A stretch of 64,000 nt of DNA from Lingula anatina (GCF_001039355.2 NW_019775680.1:176978-240977), one strand, 5' to 3'; positions 22,211-34,623 are shown, numbered from the stretch's first letter. The notes: generated from the letters alone by a model not told the origin. Translations and numbers: made by a program.

Positions 22211-22335
22211 TAGGGGGTAATTAATTATCGTTCAGTAGGCGTTCCAGCCATCTAAGCTGCTTAAGCTAAAGGCAATTTAGCGAAAAAATCCTCGGAGTTG
22301 GATCGATCCTGTAAGATTGATCTAGGTATGGGAAC
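22211..22335 (+). mobile_element. GATCGATC MITE, partial third copy
   Basis: Shares GGGGTAATTAA, GCAATTTAGC and GGAGTTGGATCGATC with the fuller copies at 44499 and 50547; only the right half is present. Confidence 0.6.
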
Positions 22336-22561
22336 CCAGTCAAATATTTAAAGTAAGGTCAAGAGTAGAGGGTTCGCGACGCGTGGTCACGGGTCAAGGA
22401 AATTAATCCTTCAAGCCGATGGCCAGTCAGGAATAGAATTCTTGATGAATACCGATGTTACTCTGTGAAGAGAGAGATATGCATTAACGTACTCCATTGA
22501 TGTTTGTCGCTAATACACCACACAGTGACAAAATTACCACCACAGTAACAGAGCTGCAACG

Positions 22562-22615
22562 ATGTCGAGTTTTCTTTTGATGTTTTTGCTGATTACTTTG
22601 GAGTTCAGCAGTAAG
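22562..22615 (+). CDS. HAO1-like: Oxidase B exon 1: signal peptide
   Basis: [18 protein letters not shown], aligned codon for codon with exon 1 of A; donor AAG/GTAAGA. Confidence 0.82.
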
Positions 22616-25600
22616 GTAAGAAGCAACAGTTATCCACATTCCTGATATTCTCTTCATGTTTTTTTATACTATAGCTGTATTTTGCTTTATGTATAGTGTA
22701 CGCTCCGGATTGGGAAAGTGACTGTCCGAACAAACAGCCTCTGTTTACATTTTTTGTTAAATACACAATTATTAGTCACAGACACAGGAAACGAAGACTT
22801 GGTGTAGGCTAGTAAACAGTATTAAATATGTAGGTTTCAAGGGAGGATCCAGGAATATTTGAAGGGGGGGGGGGGGGCGGAACAACAGGTCTCGGATGCA
22901 AAGCCGACCATAGGCCCCGTGGCGTGAAGTTTGGAGGGTAAACGGTGCCCATTAGTACGGTTTAGAACTATGATTCAGCTAGCCAACATTCTAATTTCAA
23001 GAGGGGAATATTGGTGTGATATATTTTTCAGAAACCGAAGGGGGAGTCGGGACCCCACTGAACCCCCTCTAAATCCGGCACTGGGATTTTCATGCGAAAA
23101 ATAGATAACCTGGGACTTAATTTTGACTAGATGCAGCACAATAATAATAATAATTACTATACATTGTGTTTCTTTTCAATGCACCTCATATTACAAGTAT
23201 ATTCACTACACAATTAAAAATTCCTAAAAATAAAATTATTAAAAATCGTACAAACTTTGAAAAATAAATTAGACAAATTATACGGATGCGAAGAGAAGAC
23301 TTTTGAATGCGGTGAGAAGGCTTTTAGATTATTGATAGACATTAGAGAGACTAAGAGAGACTTAAAGGGCCACTGCATGGATTTGCCTGCCAAAATGGAT
23401 TTTCTCGAGGGAATAAGCAACTTTTTCGTACTCATGAATCATTTACCTATCCCTCCCTGCATTTGGATTCAACCTTTAATTAAATCTATAAAAGTTGATT
23501 TCGTATAAAATGACTGGCCCGTCACTTAAATATCAGCATCAGGTACGCTTCACAAAAATATTTAAGGAATCCAGTCGTTGTAAACGTGTATGTAAGATTT
23601 ATAAGAAGCAGTGGATGGCAAAAATAAGCATTGGGGGATATTCAAACCCATGGAGTGTATCTTTCGTTACAGATTGCCAAGTGTCTGAATGCACCATAGG
23701 CCTATTTGTTATTCAGGTTCGTGGTGGAATATCGCAAGCCACCCCCCTTGTCAACATCGATGATTTCAGAAAGTACGCAGAGAGTAATCTATCCAACGAA
23801 ACCCGAGAATATATGCAGAGCGGCGGCACAGAATTGACCACATACAGGGAAAATATGGAGGCTTTCAAACGCTACAGATTAAGGCCCCGCTATATGGCGA
23901 GAGATGTCAGCACCATTGATACTTCTACGACGCTTCTGGGGCGTCCAGTGGCATCTCCTATCGGTACGGTATTTTTTAACCGAGATGAGGATGTTAACGT
24001 CTTTCCTTTTAAATTTTGTGTACAGGATTCATGAAAAAAGATGGGTCTGAAATATTCTATAACAGTTATATTTGTATCAGTAATTCACCGACCGGCAATT
24101 GCAAATCCGGTAAGGTGTGTGTGTGTGTGTGTGTGTGTGTGGGGGGGGGGGGGGGGTCCCCTTTTCTCTCCAAAAAAGGAAAAACCANNNNNNNNNNNNN
24201 NNNNNNNNNNNNNNNNNNNNNNNNNNNNNNNNNNNNNNNNNNNNNNNNNNNNNNNNNNNNNNNNNNNNNNNNNNNNNNNNNNNNNNNNNNNNNNNNNNNN
24301 NNNNNNNNNNNNNNNNNNNNNNNNNNNNGGGGGGGGGGGGGGGGGGGGGGGGGGGGTGGGGGGGGGGGGGGGGGGGGGGGGGTGGGGGGGGGGGGTGTGG
24401 GTCCCCTTTTCTCTCCAGAAAGAGAACAGCACAGTCGAACCTAGACAAAAACACGGAGTTTACAACTACTATGCCCTGTACAATATTGTAAAATTATCCT
24501 CGCTTTCCTCAAAAAATATCTTGTCCTTTTGCCTAAACTTAGCAAATTTGAAATTCTTATTGTACTGTACGTAATTATTATTGTTCATTTGATACAATTC
24601 TCCCCTATACTTTTTATAAAGTGTTAAGAAATATTTTTACTCTCATTTTACGTTCTAATTAATATTTACGACCCTTTTTTCTTCAAAAGGGATTTGTCCG
24701 ACGTCCTTTCAGAAGTTATTTCATCCTATGGGTGAGATTGCCACAGCCTTTGCTGCGAAAAATATGAACCTCCAAATGATACTAGGCGGTGCTTCATCAA
24801 CCACTATAGAAACGGTCGTCAATAAGACTAACGCTGAACTTTGGCAACAAATCTACATCTTAAGACCATTGAACCTTACTTCACAGTGGGTGAAACGTGC
24901 CGAGAATGCTGGTAAGTCTACCGAAATATATTTGAAATGCATCAGTTTATTTATAAGGCCACGTTCGCAACCAGTTGATCCGCGGACTAACTGGTCAACG
25001 GAACAACTGTGGCCAGACCCACTTGAAAGCGAGCCGAATATTAAATGCTGGAATGGTGCGCGTGGGATGCAGGAATCCATCGAAAAAGTGCGCACCATAT
25101 TTGTTTGTGAACGCGACCTAAGTCGTGTCTGTTACACCAATACAAAGAGTAGTTCAGCATTATAAAGAATTACATATGTATACCCGTGGATCCTTTTCTC
25201 TTTCTTATGACCCTATTTACATTGAGCGTTACGCATATAGTTGAGGGGGGGGGGGGGGGATCTCTTTCACAAATTCGCTTCCATCTATTAAAACTAATTA
25301 AAATTAATCCGGCTGTGTCGAGTGACTGTCTTACGTAATGCCCGGAAAACAACGAATAATGACGATCATCGAAGTTGAAACTGATTTCTTCCACTTCAAG
25401 TTAACACGTCCATATTTATAACCATGTTGACGATTCTGAGACTGAATGCGATCTAAAGGACAGAGTTATAAAGACAACTGACATAAGGCATTATTATTAT
25501 TATTACTTGTTTAACAGGACATTTGAGTAAAAAGGTAACATATATGTTTTTATTGCATTTTATAATATATCGTGAATAGGTGCAAATGCCATTGTGGTAA

Positions 25601-27569
25601 CTGTAGACCGTCCGTACAAGGTCGTCACGTGGGCCGCAATGCGTGGACTTTTGAATATGGGCCATTGGTTGTTGCCCAATGCGCCCACTAACACATTCAA
25701 GAGCAGAGGCGCCGCCACGTGGGACGACATCACGTGGTTGAAAAGTATTACAAAGTTGCCGATTGTAATAAAAGGAGTGCTGAATGGTGGAGATGCATCA
25801 AATGCCGTGGAAAGAGGGGCCAGCGCTATTATAGTGTCTAATCACGGTGGAAGGTGAGAGTTGTGCAGGTGTTGTTTGTGTGAGAACATGTCTGCTGACG
25901 CGTGTGCCACTGCCTTTCTGTACTGTGATCTACTGTCTGTCTTTCTGTCTGTCGTTGGATAAGAGCAGAGCTTGGTATTAGTTCTAAATCTAATAAGATA
26001 TGTTGAAATATTGTATTGGTATTCCATTTTAAGGGTGCTGGATGGTGTTCCAGCGACTCTGGAGGTTCTGCCTGAGGTGATTCAAGCCGTGAGAGGGCGC
26101 TGTGAAGTGTATCTAGACAGCGGTATTAGAACTGGCCGGGACGTTTTCACCGCCTTGGCTTTAGGTAGGCCAACACGAAATTCATGAGTTAACCCTCCCA
26201 CTGACGAATTTGATATCTACAATGGTAACTCTGCCAGGTTATATCAGATCGAGTCGTCAATAGGAGTGCTAGTGCATGAATTTCGTGCTATAGATAGGCA
26301 GGAAACAACGCCCGATTCCATTTTCAGAGTTTATTTAATCGGTTGTGCTCTTAAAAAATACTGACGAAAAATTACACTCGCGTGCTGCGAGAAAAATTCA
26401 ATTTCCAAGCAAAAGTCAACAGCAAGGACAATAACTAATGCATGTAGGTAGACCTATTAAAGTTTGACGTCTTTTTTTTTTTTTTTTTTTTTTTGTTGTA
26501 GGCCCCTCGTCTCTAAAACAAACAAACAAACAAAATGTATTTTGTAGGAATGTGCAAAGAAAAGCTGTTCAGATGTTATTTATTTCATTAAAACGATGTT
26601 CATAATGAAGTTCTAGCTTATGACACATTTGCGTAAGAACACAATTTTCATTAATTTGGTGAATGCATATAGGTTTAGTGTTATAATTAGTTGATAAATG
26701 TGGAATAAATCATTATTATCTCACGGGTTCATATCCAGCAGGCAATGCAGGTTGGTTTATGGAAGTCTATATCAATGCCATAATAGTTTGGAATACATCT
26801 ACAGTATAACATGGTTGCCTCTTCCTCTTTGTATAAGCCTCTAATTTATTGGTAAATCTACAGGAGCTATTACAAAAATGTAAGTAGAATTATGATGTGT
26901 CCTGTTCGATAATTTGTATGGTATTTTTCATCATTTAGGTGCACGTGCTGTATTTGTTGGTCGACCAGTTTTGTACGGGTTGACCTACAATGGAGAGCAA
27001 GGGGTGACGGAAGTGCTGCGTCTACTCTCGAACGAATTTACGTCTGTCATGGCATTAACAGGTTCTTATGTCAAATGCATAACACTGATGTATCTTTAAT
27101 TAACGCAAAAATGTGTCAAATCATCAAGAATTCATGTTGTTCGCGATAGATTGCGAACGCCTGGAAAGTTACTAAATCTTGATTTGATTCGTTATTTAAT
27201 TTTTTTCATACTCTTGACTACAGTGAATTAGTGAGGAAGTATGTCCACTGCTGGTTTTTAATCTTGCTGTAAAACAGTTGATTGTGTTTTTACTTTCAAA
27301 TTGCAGTATACCGATTTTTACAGGTGGGCCTTCATGTGCATGAAGTGATCATGGAAACAACTTATTAATCTTCATTTCTTAATTTTCACCAAGGTTGCAC
27401 ACGGCTGTCTGAAATCAACTCAAGCTACGTCACAAGGCACCAAGATTTCTACAGTGACCGATACTCGCCCAGTATTGCGGCCATACAGACCAGTGCCAGC
27501 ATTCGCGTTGAAACATTTGCTAGAAGTCTCGCGGTTAAGGTCATCGTGTGCATTGCGGCATGGTATTGA
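22562..27569 (+). CDS. HAO1-like: 2-hydroxyacid oxidase (FMN), secreted-type, paralogue B
   Basis: Tandem paralogue of the oxidase at 13713 with identical exon structure: 22562-22615, 23717-23963, 24690-24911, 25580-25853, 26034-26164, 26939-27061, 27394-27569; 1227 nt, 408 residues. It keeps the FMN set and catalytic SNHGGR. The spinach Trp108 position is Ala and the Arg164 position is Thr, as in A (Ser, Thr). It has a signal peptide, sequons NLS, NET, NKT, NLT and NSS, and a C-terminal tail [14 protein letters not shown] that is less hydrophobic than in A. Differences from A cluster in the active-site loop (about 16 of 34 residues after TVDR), while the next 47 codons of exon 4 differ at one or two residues. 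Intron 2 contains an assembly gap. Two further copies of its last exon lie downstream. Confidence 0.9.
23717..23963 (+). CDS. HAO1-like: Oxidase B exon 2
   Basis: [20 protein letters not shown] onward; two codons longer than A at its 5' end. Carries the Tyr24 equivalent (REYMQSGG). Confidence 0.9.
24188..24328. other. Assembly gap (N run) in oxidase B intron 2
   Basis: 141 N between a (GT)n-poly-G tract and a poly-G tract. The sequence GTCCCCTTTTCTCTCCA occurs on both sides, suggesting a collapsed low-complexity repeat. Confidence 0.98.
24690..24911 (+). CDS. HAO1-like: Oxidase B exon 3
   Basis: [20 protein letters not shown] and [17 protein letters not shown]. The substrate-pocket stretch ILGGASST differs from ILAASSST in A. 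Confidence 0.9.
25580..25853 (+). CDS. HAO1-like: Oxidase B exon 4
   Basis: First third ([12 protein letters not shown]..., [11 protein letters not shown]) strongly diverged from A; from [17 protein letters not shown] to SNHGG it is almost identical. Confidence 0.92.
26034..26164 (+). CDS. HAO1-like: Oxidase B exon 5
   Basis: [38 protein letters not shown]. The preceding 20 intron bases and most of the exon match A base for base. Confidence 0.93.
26939..27061 (+). CDS. HAO1-like: Oxidase B exon 6
   Basis: [20 protein letters not shown]; donor G/GTTCTT as in A. Confidence 0.9.
27394..27569 (+). CDS. HAO1-like: Oxidase B exon 7 (terminal)
   Basis: [20 protein letters not shown] through the C-terminal tail, TGA at 27567. 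First of three copies of this exon. Confidence 0.88.
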
Positions 27570-27712
27570 GAACATCAGTTGGAATGTTCTGATCCACATT
27601 GTGTTAGTTGCGACGTGATGCTGAGCACAATACTTGGAACGTACTGGTCATTATTGTGGTAGTTGCGCTATTATGTCACTGAATACAACACTTGGGATGT
27701 GCTGTTCAATAG
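27540..27712 (+). repeat. Degenerate 52-58 bp tandem repeat spanning the oxidase B stop codon
   Basis: Three diverged units: ATCGTGTGCATTGCGGCATG..., ATCCACATTGTGTTAGTTGC..., TCATTATTGTGGTAGTTGCG.... Each continues with a GAACA/GCACA/ATACA...TTGGRATGT...CTG stretch. The first unit encodes the C-terminal tail; the others are 3'UTR. Confidence 0.65.
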
Positions 27713-27842
27713 TCACTTCAAAAACGAGTGCTTTTATTTTAATGATTGAAAGTTGCCCCAATTTCTTTTTAGCTTAGTACTACCATGATTTAAACAGTGG
27801 GATTTATATTTCTTAAATTTATGTTTACATTCAAGCATGCAG

Positions 27843-27883
27843 GCACACACACACACACGAACACACACACACACACACACACA
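27843..27883. repeat. (CA)n microsatellite
   Basis: Interrupted CA tract; equivalent tracts at 32621-32662 and 37183-37211 mark the same point of each duplicated unit. Confidence 0.95.
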
Positions 27884-29205
27884 AAAGCCTTTGTAGGGAT
27901 TTTCGATAAAAATCGATTAAAAATTGACTCCTGGTCCATTTATACATGCGTTTGTGTATGTAGATGCGGTCTGGAGAATTGGTTATTTAAATATTAAAAC
28001 TTATAAAAGATCTTGGAGTTCTGCAGCAATCGTTTATTCAAAACAGGATTGAGGTCCTTCGTCGAAAATTGCTCGTTTGGAAAAAAAGTCAGAAGAAAGA
28101 AATTACGAGCTATAATTCTGTCCTGGCTTTACGGCATGCTCCAGGTTCCACTGGGTGATTCTTAAATTAAAATAAATATATACTGTCTCACTGCAGGGTC
28201 GCTAGTAGTCAGTAGTGTCTTACAAACGTATGTATACTAAAGCTGTAATATAAAAGGTTGCTAGATATCCACGTAACTTGAATCATGCGCAGTAATCAGC
28301 AGAGAAGCAAGAAAAACCTGAAGTCGACTGTTCAAAAATAAACACGTTTGGTAACAGGTAAATTGTAAGCCTGCCAATTGTTAGGGTTAGTTTGCTACTT
28401 GTGAAAGGTTTGACTCCTACTTGTGTTTTCTCGACGAACCGATCTGGATTTCGGGGAAACAGGAAGGATTTCGGATGTTCTTGAACTATAACTATCACGA
28501 AAATGAGGATAAGAGATAAGAATTTATTCAGCCGAAAAAAAAAATTAAAAATGGAAACCTTCGACAAATCCACCGTTTCATTACATGTTTCAGATCAATC
28601 TCAGTTTGTTTTCCACTGGTTTGTCCACAATCTGACTGCAAACAGACACCCATGTATGCAATTACAGGTAATCAAGTGAGAATACGATATCACAAATAGA
28701 TGTATCATTATAGCTATTAGTATACAACATAACGACATTGTCACCGAAAAAGATAGAGATAAACAAGAAATGGAGCACAAGACATGTGGAAAAAGCATGG
28801 GCAATTAGGAACCGAAATGTTTTTATCAAATAAAAATTTCAGCAGCTGCTTTGTTTTCTTTAAAACGGCTCTGGAAGCTCTCCAATGAAAAAAAGGTGTT
28901 TAAACACTCCATTTTCTGATGTCTTTTTAATTACGAGCTACCATCAGAGTTATTGTTTCATAATATTTTATATTCGTATGATGGATTCAATTGCACTCAG
29001 TAATGGATACTTGTTTGCGTGCGCGTTCTAGTCTGTGTTATTACAATTTTTATACTTGCGTAAGCTTTTCTGAGCCAGTAGGTCACCCTGACTTTGATTT
29101 CCTCTCTTAGTTTTCATAAAGGTGTTGACAATACCTGGTAGTTCTGTTTTGTTTTGTAGTGCACAATGAAGACCTACTGACAAGAGAAAGGTTTTGACTA
29201 ATATA

Positions 29206-29844
29206 CTGCTCAAAAGAAGTTAAGGAACACATTGGAAATGCAGACATTTATAAAGGACGTTCACTGTCCAAAAACTGTGAACGTATAAATAATAATTGGC
29301 AATATCGCTTTGCATTTTGTTTCGACTTTACTATCAAGTTTTATTATGCAAATAAGCATGAAAACCAATGGACCCAAAATCTTATTTAAAGCTGTAAGAG
29401 CATTTTCTGTATCATGTGCGTCCAACTCTAGAATCCACACTTTATTCAGAACGCCTCCCCATGGAGCAATTAATCGACTGGCTAAGGCATGTGCCAATTA
29501 AAGTTCTCGCAGAGCGACTCTCACGATAGCTATTCACATGGGTGATTGTAAGCATACTATCTATTTATCAGAACCCCAATTTTTACCCGGGTATAACCCC
29601 AGGAAATTTGGAGTCCAAACAATTTACCCAAATTTTACCTATTTCAGCCTAAATTAATCATAATTGATATCTTTTATTAGTGCAATCATTTTTATTGCAA
29701 CACAGTTTCTGTAGGAATGTCGGTCAATACAGAATGATGACGTAGTCTTAGAATTGCTCATTTCATAAACAGTAGGACATGGTTAAATCTTAAGCAACTT
29801 AAAGCAACTTAAATAACGGGTGGTCCCAAACTTCTTTTGAGCGG
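29206..29844 (+). mobile_element. Mariner-like MITE, copy 1
   Basis: Ends CTGCTCAAAAGAAGTTAAGG and complement of AACTTCTTTTGAGCGG, flanked by TA on both sides, 639 bp, no transposase. TA duplication and terminal sequence fit the Tc1/mariner group. Confidence 0.85.
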
Positions 29845-30873
29845 TAAATATTTAACCTGGGTCNGAGTGTTCTTGAACTAACTACCACGAGAATGACGAT
29901 AAGACATAAGATAAGAATTTATTCAGACGAATAAATTTAAAAAATGGAACAGTGATCAAAATATTAATGTATGTTTATAGACACAGTCACTGTCTTTACA
30001 CATAGTATTTGTATATTTCTGAGTATACGTCCTTGTATTCTCCCTGGTGTCATGATTATGCTTATAATTATAAACCATGGAGGGAGGCCTTTATTACATA
30101 ACTGATGTGCATGAACAACAGTGTATGTATCTCGTCCTGAAAAATCGTCAAACTACCTGATTATATATAAAATGTTTAGAAACTAAATGTCCACATGTTA
30201 TAGTAAAATGTATTCAATTGCCAACCTTCGACATATCCACCGTTTCATTACAGATTTCAGATCAACCTCAGTTTGTTTTTTCACTGGTTTGTCCACAATC
30301 TGACTGCAATCAGACAACCACGTATGCAATTACAGGTACTTAAGTGAGAATACGATATCACAAATAGCTATATCATTATAGCTATCAGTATTTTACATAA
30401 CGGAATTGTCACCGAAAAAGATAGAAATAAACAAGAAATGGAGCACAAGAGATGTGGAAATAGCATGGGCAATTAAGAACTGAAGTGTTTTTATCAAATA
30501 AAAATTTCAGCAGCTGCTTTGTTTTCTTTAACACAGCTCAGGAAGCTCTCCAATGAAAAAAAGGTGTTTAAACACTCCATTTTCTGATGTCTTTTTAATT
30601 ACCAGCTACCATCAGAGTTATTGTTTCATAATATTTTATATTCGTATGATGGATTCAATTGCACTCAGTAATGGATACTTGTTTGCGTGCGCGTTCTAGT
30701 CTGTGCTATTACAATTTTTATACTTGCGTAAGCTTTTCTGAGCCAGTAGGTCACCCTGACTTTGATTTCCTCTCTTAGTTTTCATAAAGGTGTTGACAAT
30801 ACCTGGTAGTTCTGTTTTGTTTTGTAGTGCACAATGAAGACCTACTGACAAGAGAAAAGTTTTGACTAATATA

Positions 30874-31501
30874 CTGCTCAAAAGAAGTTAAGGAACACAT
30901 TGGAAATGCAGACATTTATAAAGGACGTTCACTGTCCAAAAACTGTGAACGTATAAATAATAATTGGCAATATCGCTTTGCATTTTGTTTCGACTTTACT
31001 ATCAAGTTTTATTATGCAAATAAGCATGAAAACCAATGGACTCAAAATCTTATTTAAAGCTGTAAGAGTCTTTTCTGTATCATGTGCGTCCAACTCTAGA
31101 ATCCACACTTTATTCAGAACGACTCCCCATAGAGCAATTAATCGACTGGCTAAGGCATGTGCCAATTAAAGTTCTCGCAGAGCGACTCTCACGATAGCTA
31201 TTCACATGGGTGATTGCAAGCATACTATCTATTTATCAGAACTCCAATTTTACCCGGGTATAACCCCAAGAAATTGGGAGTCCAAATAATTTTCCTAAAT
31301 TTTACGTATTTCAGCCTAAATTAATCATAATTGATATATTTAATTAGTGCAATCATTTTTATTGCAACACAGTTTTTGTAGGAATGACGGTCAATACAGA
31401 ATGATGATGCTGTCTAAGAATTGCTTATTTCATAAACAGTAGGACATGGTTAAATCTTAAGCAACTTAAATAACGGGTGGTCCAAAACTTCTTTTGAGCG
31501 G
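30874..31501 (+). mobile_element. Mariner-like MITE, copy 2
   Basis: Same termini and TA flanks, 628 bp. A second partial copy of its right half follows at about 31660-31910. Confidence 0.85.
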
Positions 31502-32170
31502 TATATATTTAACCTGGGTCCCACTGCGCGTGCAACCTCTTGGCAACCCCTTGACATGAATATGGATCTCATATGGAGAGTCTTTATCTCCTTAACTGAA
31601 CCCATAAGTCCTAGCGTTTAATACAAATATTGTACGGTACGGATTCAAAGTAAATCTTTTTACTCGGGTATAGCCCCAGGAATTTGGGAGGCCAAATAAT
31701 TTTTCCCAATTTTTACGTATTTTAGCCCCCCAAAAAAGAATCATAGTATTGATATCTTTAACTAGTGCATTTTATTATTGCATCACTATTAGATAAGAAA
31801 TCTCGGTCGATACAGAATGACGAATTTGTCTGGGAATAGCTAATTTTATAAACAGTAGGCATGGTTCAATCTTAAGCATCTTAAATAGCGGGTGTTCAAA
31901 AAGTCATGTTGATACATGTAGCGGCAGATTGCTAACACATGGAAAGTTACTTAATCTTGATTTGATTCGTTATTTAATTTTTTTCACACTCTTGACTACA
32001 GGGAATTAGTGAGGAAGTATGTCCATTGCTGGTTTTTAATCTTGTTATAAAACAGTTGATGTGTTCTAACTTTCAAATTGCAGTATACCAATTTTTACAG
32101 GTGGGCCTTCATGTGCATGAAGTGATCATGGAAACAACTTATTAATCTTCATTTCTTAATTTTCACCCAG

Positions 32171-32346
32171 GTTGCACACGGCTGTCTGAAATCAACTCAA
32201 GCTACGTCACAAGGCACCAGGATTTCTACAGTGACCGATAGTCGCCCAGTATTGCGGCCATACAGACCAGTGCCAGCATTCGCGTTGAAACATTTGCCAT
32301 AAGTCTCGCGGTTAAGGGCATCGTGTGCGTTGCGGCATGGTACTGA
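32171..32346 (+). pseudogene. HAO1-like: Second copy of oxidase B exon 7, with premature stop
   Basis: 176 bp with intact acceptor (TTTCACCCAG) and length equal to exon 7, but TAG at 32239-32241 replaces the Tyr codon after SDR. Copied with its upstream intron (from 31925). Confidence 0.88.
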
Positions 32347-32620
32347 GAACATCAGTTGGAATGTTCTGATCCACATTGTGTTAGTTGCGACGTGATCCTG
32401 AGCACAATACTTGGAACGTGCTGGTCATTATTGTGGTAGTTGCGCTTTTATGTCACTGAACACAACACTTGGGATGTGCTGTTCAATAGTCACTTCAAAA
32501 ATGAGTGCTTTTATTTTAATGATTGAAAGTTGCCCCAATTTCTTTTTAGCTTAGTACTACCATGATTTAAACAGTGGGATTTATATTTCTTAAATTTATT
32601 TTCATATTCAAGCATGCAGG

Positions 32621-32662
32621 CACACACACACACACACACACACGAACACACACAACAACACA
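32621..32662. repeat. (CA)n microsatellite
   Basis: Counterpart of the tract at 27843 in duplication copy II. Confidence 0.95.
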
Positions 32663-33984
32663 AAAGCCTTTGTAGGGATTTTCGATAAAAATCGATTAAA
32701 AATTGACTCCTGGTCCATTTATACATGCGTTTGTGTATGTAGATGCGGTCTGGAGAATTGGTTATTTAAATATTAAAACTTATAAAAGATCTTGCAGTTC
32801 TGCAGCAATCGTTTATTCAAAACAGGATTGAGGTCCTTCGTCGAAAATTGCTCGTTTGGAAAAAAAGTCAGAAGAAAGAAATTTCGAGCTATAATTCTGT
32901 CCTGGCTTTACGGCATGCACCAGGTTCCACTGGGTGATTCTTAAATTAAAATAAATATATACTGTCTCACTGCAGGGTCGCTAGTAGTCAGTAGTGTCTT
33001 ACAAACGTATGTATACTAAAGCTGTAATATAAAAGGTTGCTAGATATCCACGTAACTTGAATCATGCGCAGTAATCAGCAGAGAAGCAAGAAAAACCTGA
33101 AGTCGACTGTTCAAAAATAAACACGTTTGGTAACAGGTAAATTGTAAGCCTGCCAATTGTTAGGGTTAGTTTGCTACTTGTGAAAGGTTTGACTCCTACT
33201 TGTGTTTTCTCGACGAACCGATCTGGATTTCGGGGAAACAGGAAGGATTTCGGATGTTCTTGAACTATAACTATCACGAAAATGAGGATAAGAGATAAGA
33301 ATTTATTCAGCCGAAAAAAAAAATTAAAAATGGAAACCTTCGACAAATCCACCGTTTCATTACATGTTTCAGATCAATCTCAGTTTGTTTTCCACTGGTT
33401 TGTCCACAATCTGACTGCAAACAGACACCCATGTATGCAATTACAGGTAATCAAGTGAGAATACGATATCACAAATAGATGTATCATTATAGCTATTAGT
33501 ATACAACATAACGACATTGTCACCGAAAAAGATAGAGATAAACAAGAAATGGAGCACAAGACATGTGGAAAAAGCATGGGCAATTAGGAACCGAAATGTT
33601 TTTATCAAATAAAAATTTCAGCAGCTGCTTTGTTTTCTTTAAAACGGCTCTGGAAGCTCTCCAATGAAAAAAAGGTGTTTAAACACTCCATTTTCTGATG
33701 TCTTTTTAATTACGAGCTACCATCAGAGTTATTGTTTCATAATATTTTATATTCGTATGATGGATTCAATTGCACTCAGTAATGGATACTTGTTTGCGTG
33801 CGCGTTCTAGTCTGTGTTATTACAATTTTTATACTTGCGTAAGCTTTTCTGAGCCAGTAGGTCACCCTGACTTTGATTTCCTCTCTTAGTTTTCATAAAG
33901 GTGTTGACAATACCTGGTAGTTCTGTTTTGTTTTGTAGTGCACAATGAAGACCTACTGACAAGAGAAAGGTTTTGACTAATATA

Positions 33985-34623
33985 CTGCTCAAAAGAAGTT
34001 AAGGAACACATTGGAAATGCAGACATTTATAAAGGACGTTCACTGTCCAAAAACTGTGAACGTATAAATAATAATTGGCAATATCGCTTTGCATTTTGTT
34101 TCGACTTTACTATCAAGTTTTATTATGCAAATAAGCATGAAAACCAATGGACCCAAAATCTTATTTAAAGCTGTAAGAGCATTTTCTGTATCATGTGCGT
34201 CCAACTCTAGAATCCACACTTTATTCAGAACGCCTCCCCATGGAGCAATTAATCGACTGGCTAAGGCATGTGCCAATTAAAGTTCTCGCAGAGCGACTCT
34301 CACGATAGCTATTCACATGGGTGATTGTAAGCATACTATCTATTTATCAGAACCCCAATTTTTACCCGGGTATAACCCCAGGAAATTTGGAGTCCAAACA
34401 ATTTACCCAAATTTTACCTATTTCAGCCTAAATTAATCATAATTGATATCTTTTATTAGTGCAATCATTTTTATTGCAACACAGTTTCTGTAGGAATGTC
34501 GGTCAATACAGAATGATGACGTAGTCTTAGAATTGCTCATTTCATAAACAGTAGGACATGGTTAAATCTTAAGCAACTTAAAGCAACTTAAATAACGGGT
34601 GGTCCCAAACTTCTTTTGAGCGG
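33985..34623 (+). mobile_element. Mariner-like MITE, copy 3
   Basis: Essentially the duplicate of copy 1 carried by the segmental duplication, 639 bp. Confidence 0.85.

Larger units (their letters stand above)
17243..22561. other. Intergenic spacer between oxidase paralogues, filled with transposon remnants
   Basis: Holds a truncated TTAA MITE, a small CAGGGTGGTC-ended MITE, a LINE on the minus strand, a full TTAA MITE inside that LINE and a GATCGATC-type MITE fragment. No additional host exon was recognised. AATAAA at 17919 could end the transcript of gene A. Confidence 0.6.
27147..29863 (+). repeat. 2.7-kb segmental duplication, copy I
   Basis: Collinear with 31925-34642 (offset about 4778). 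From about 27960 to 29863 only a few differences were noticed. It includes oxidase B exon 7 and a mariner-like MITE, and ends at a single N (29864). Confidence 0.9.

Noticed and set aside
23257-23508. 83-codon frame in oxidase B intron 1
   Set aside because: It lies inside a spliced intron, has no homologue I recognise and no equivalent in gene A.
24016-24574. Long open frames rich in Gly or Pro across the N gap
   Set aside because: Produced by poly-G/poly-C and N runs, not coding.
29028-34276. Repeated minus-strand open frames (61 and 78 codons) conserved among several units
   Set aside because: Conservation follows from recent duplication and the frames are broken in older units; the 78-codon frame lies within the mariner-like MITE.
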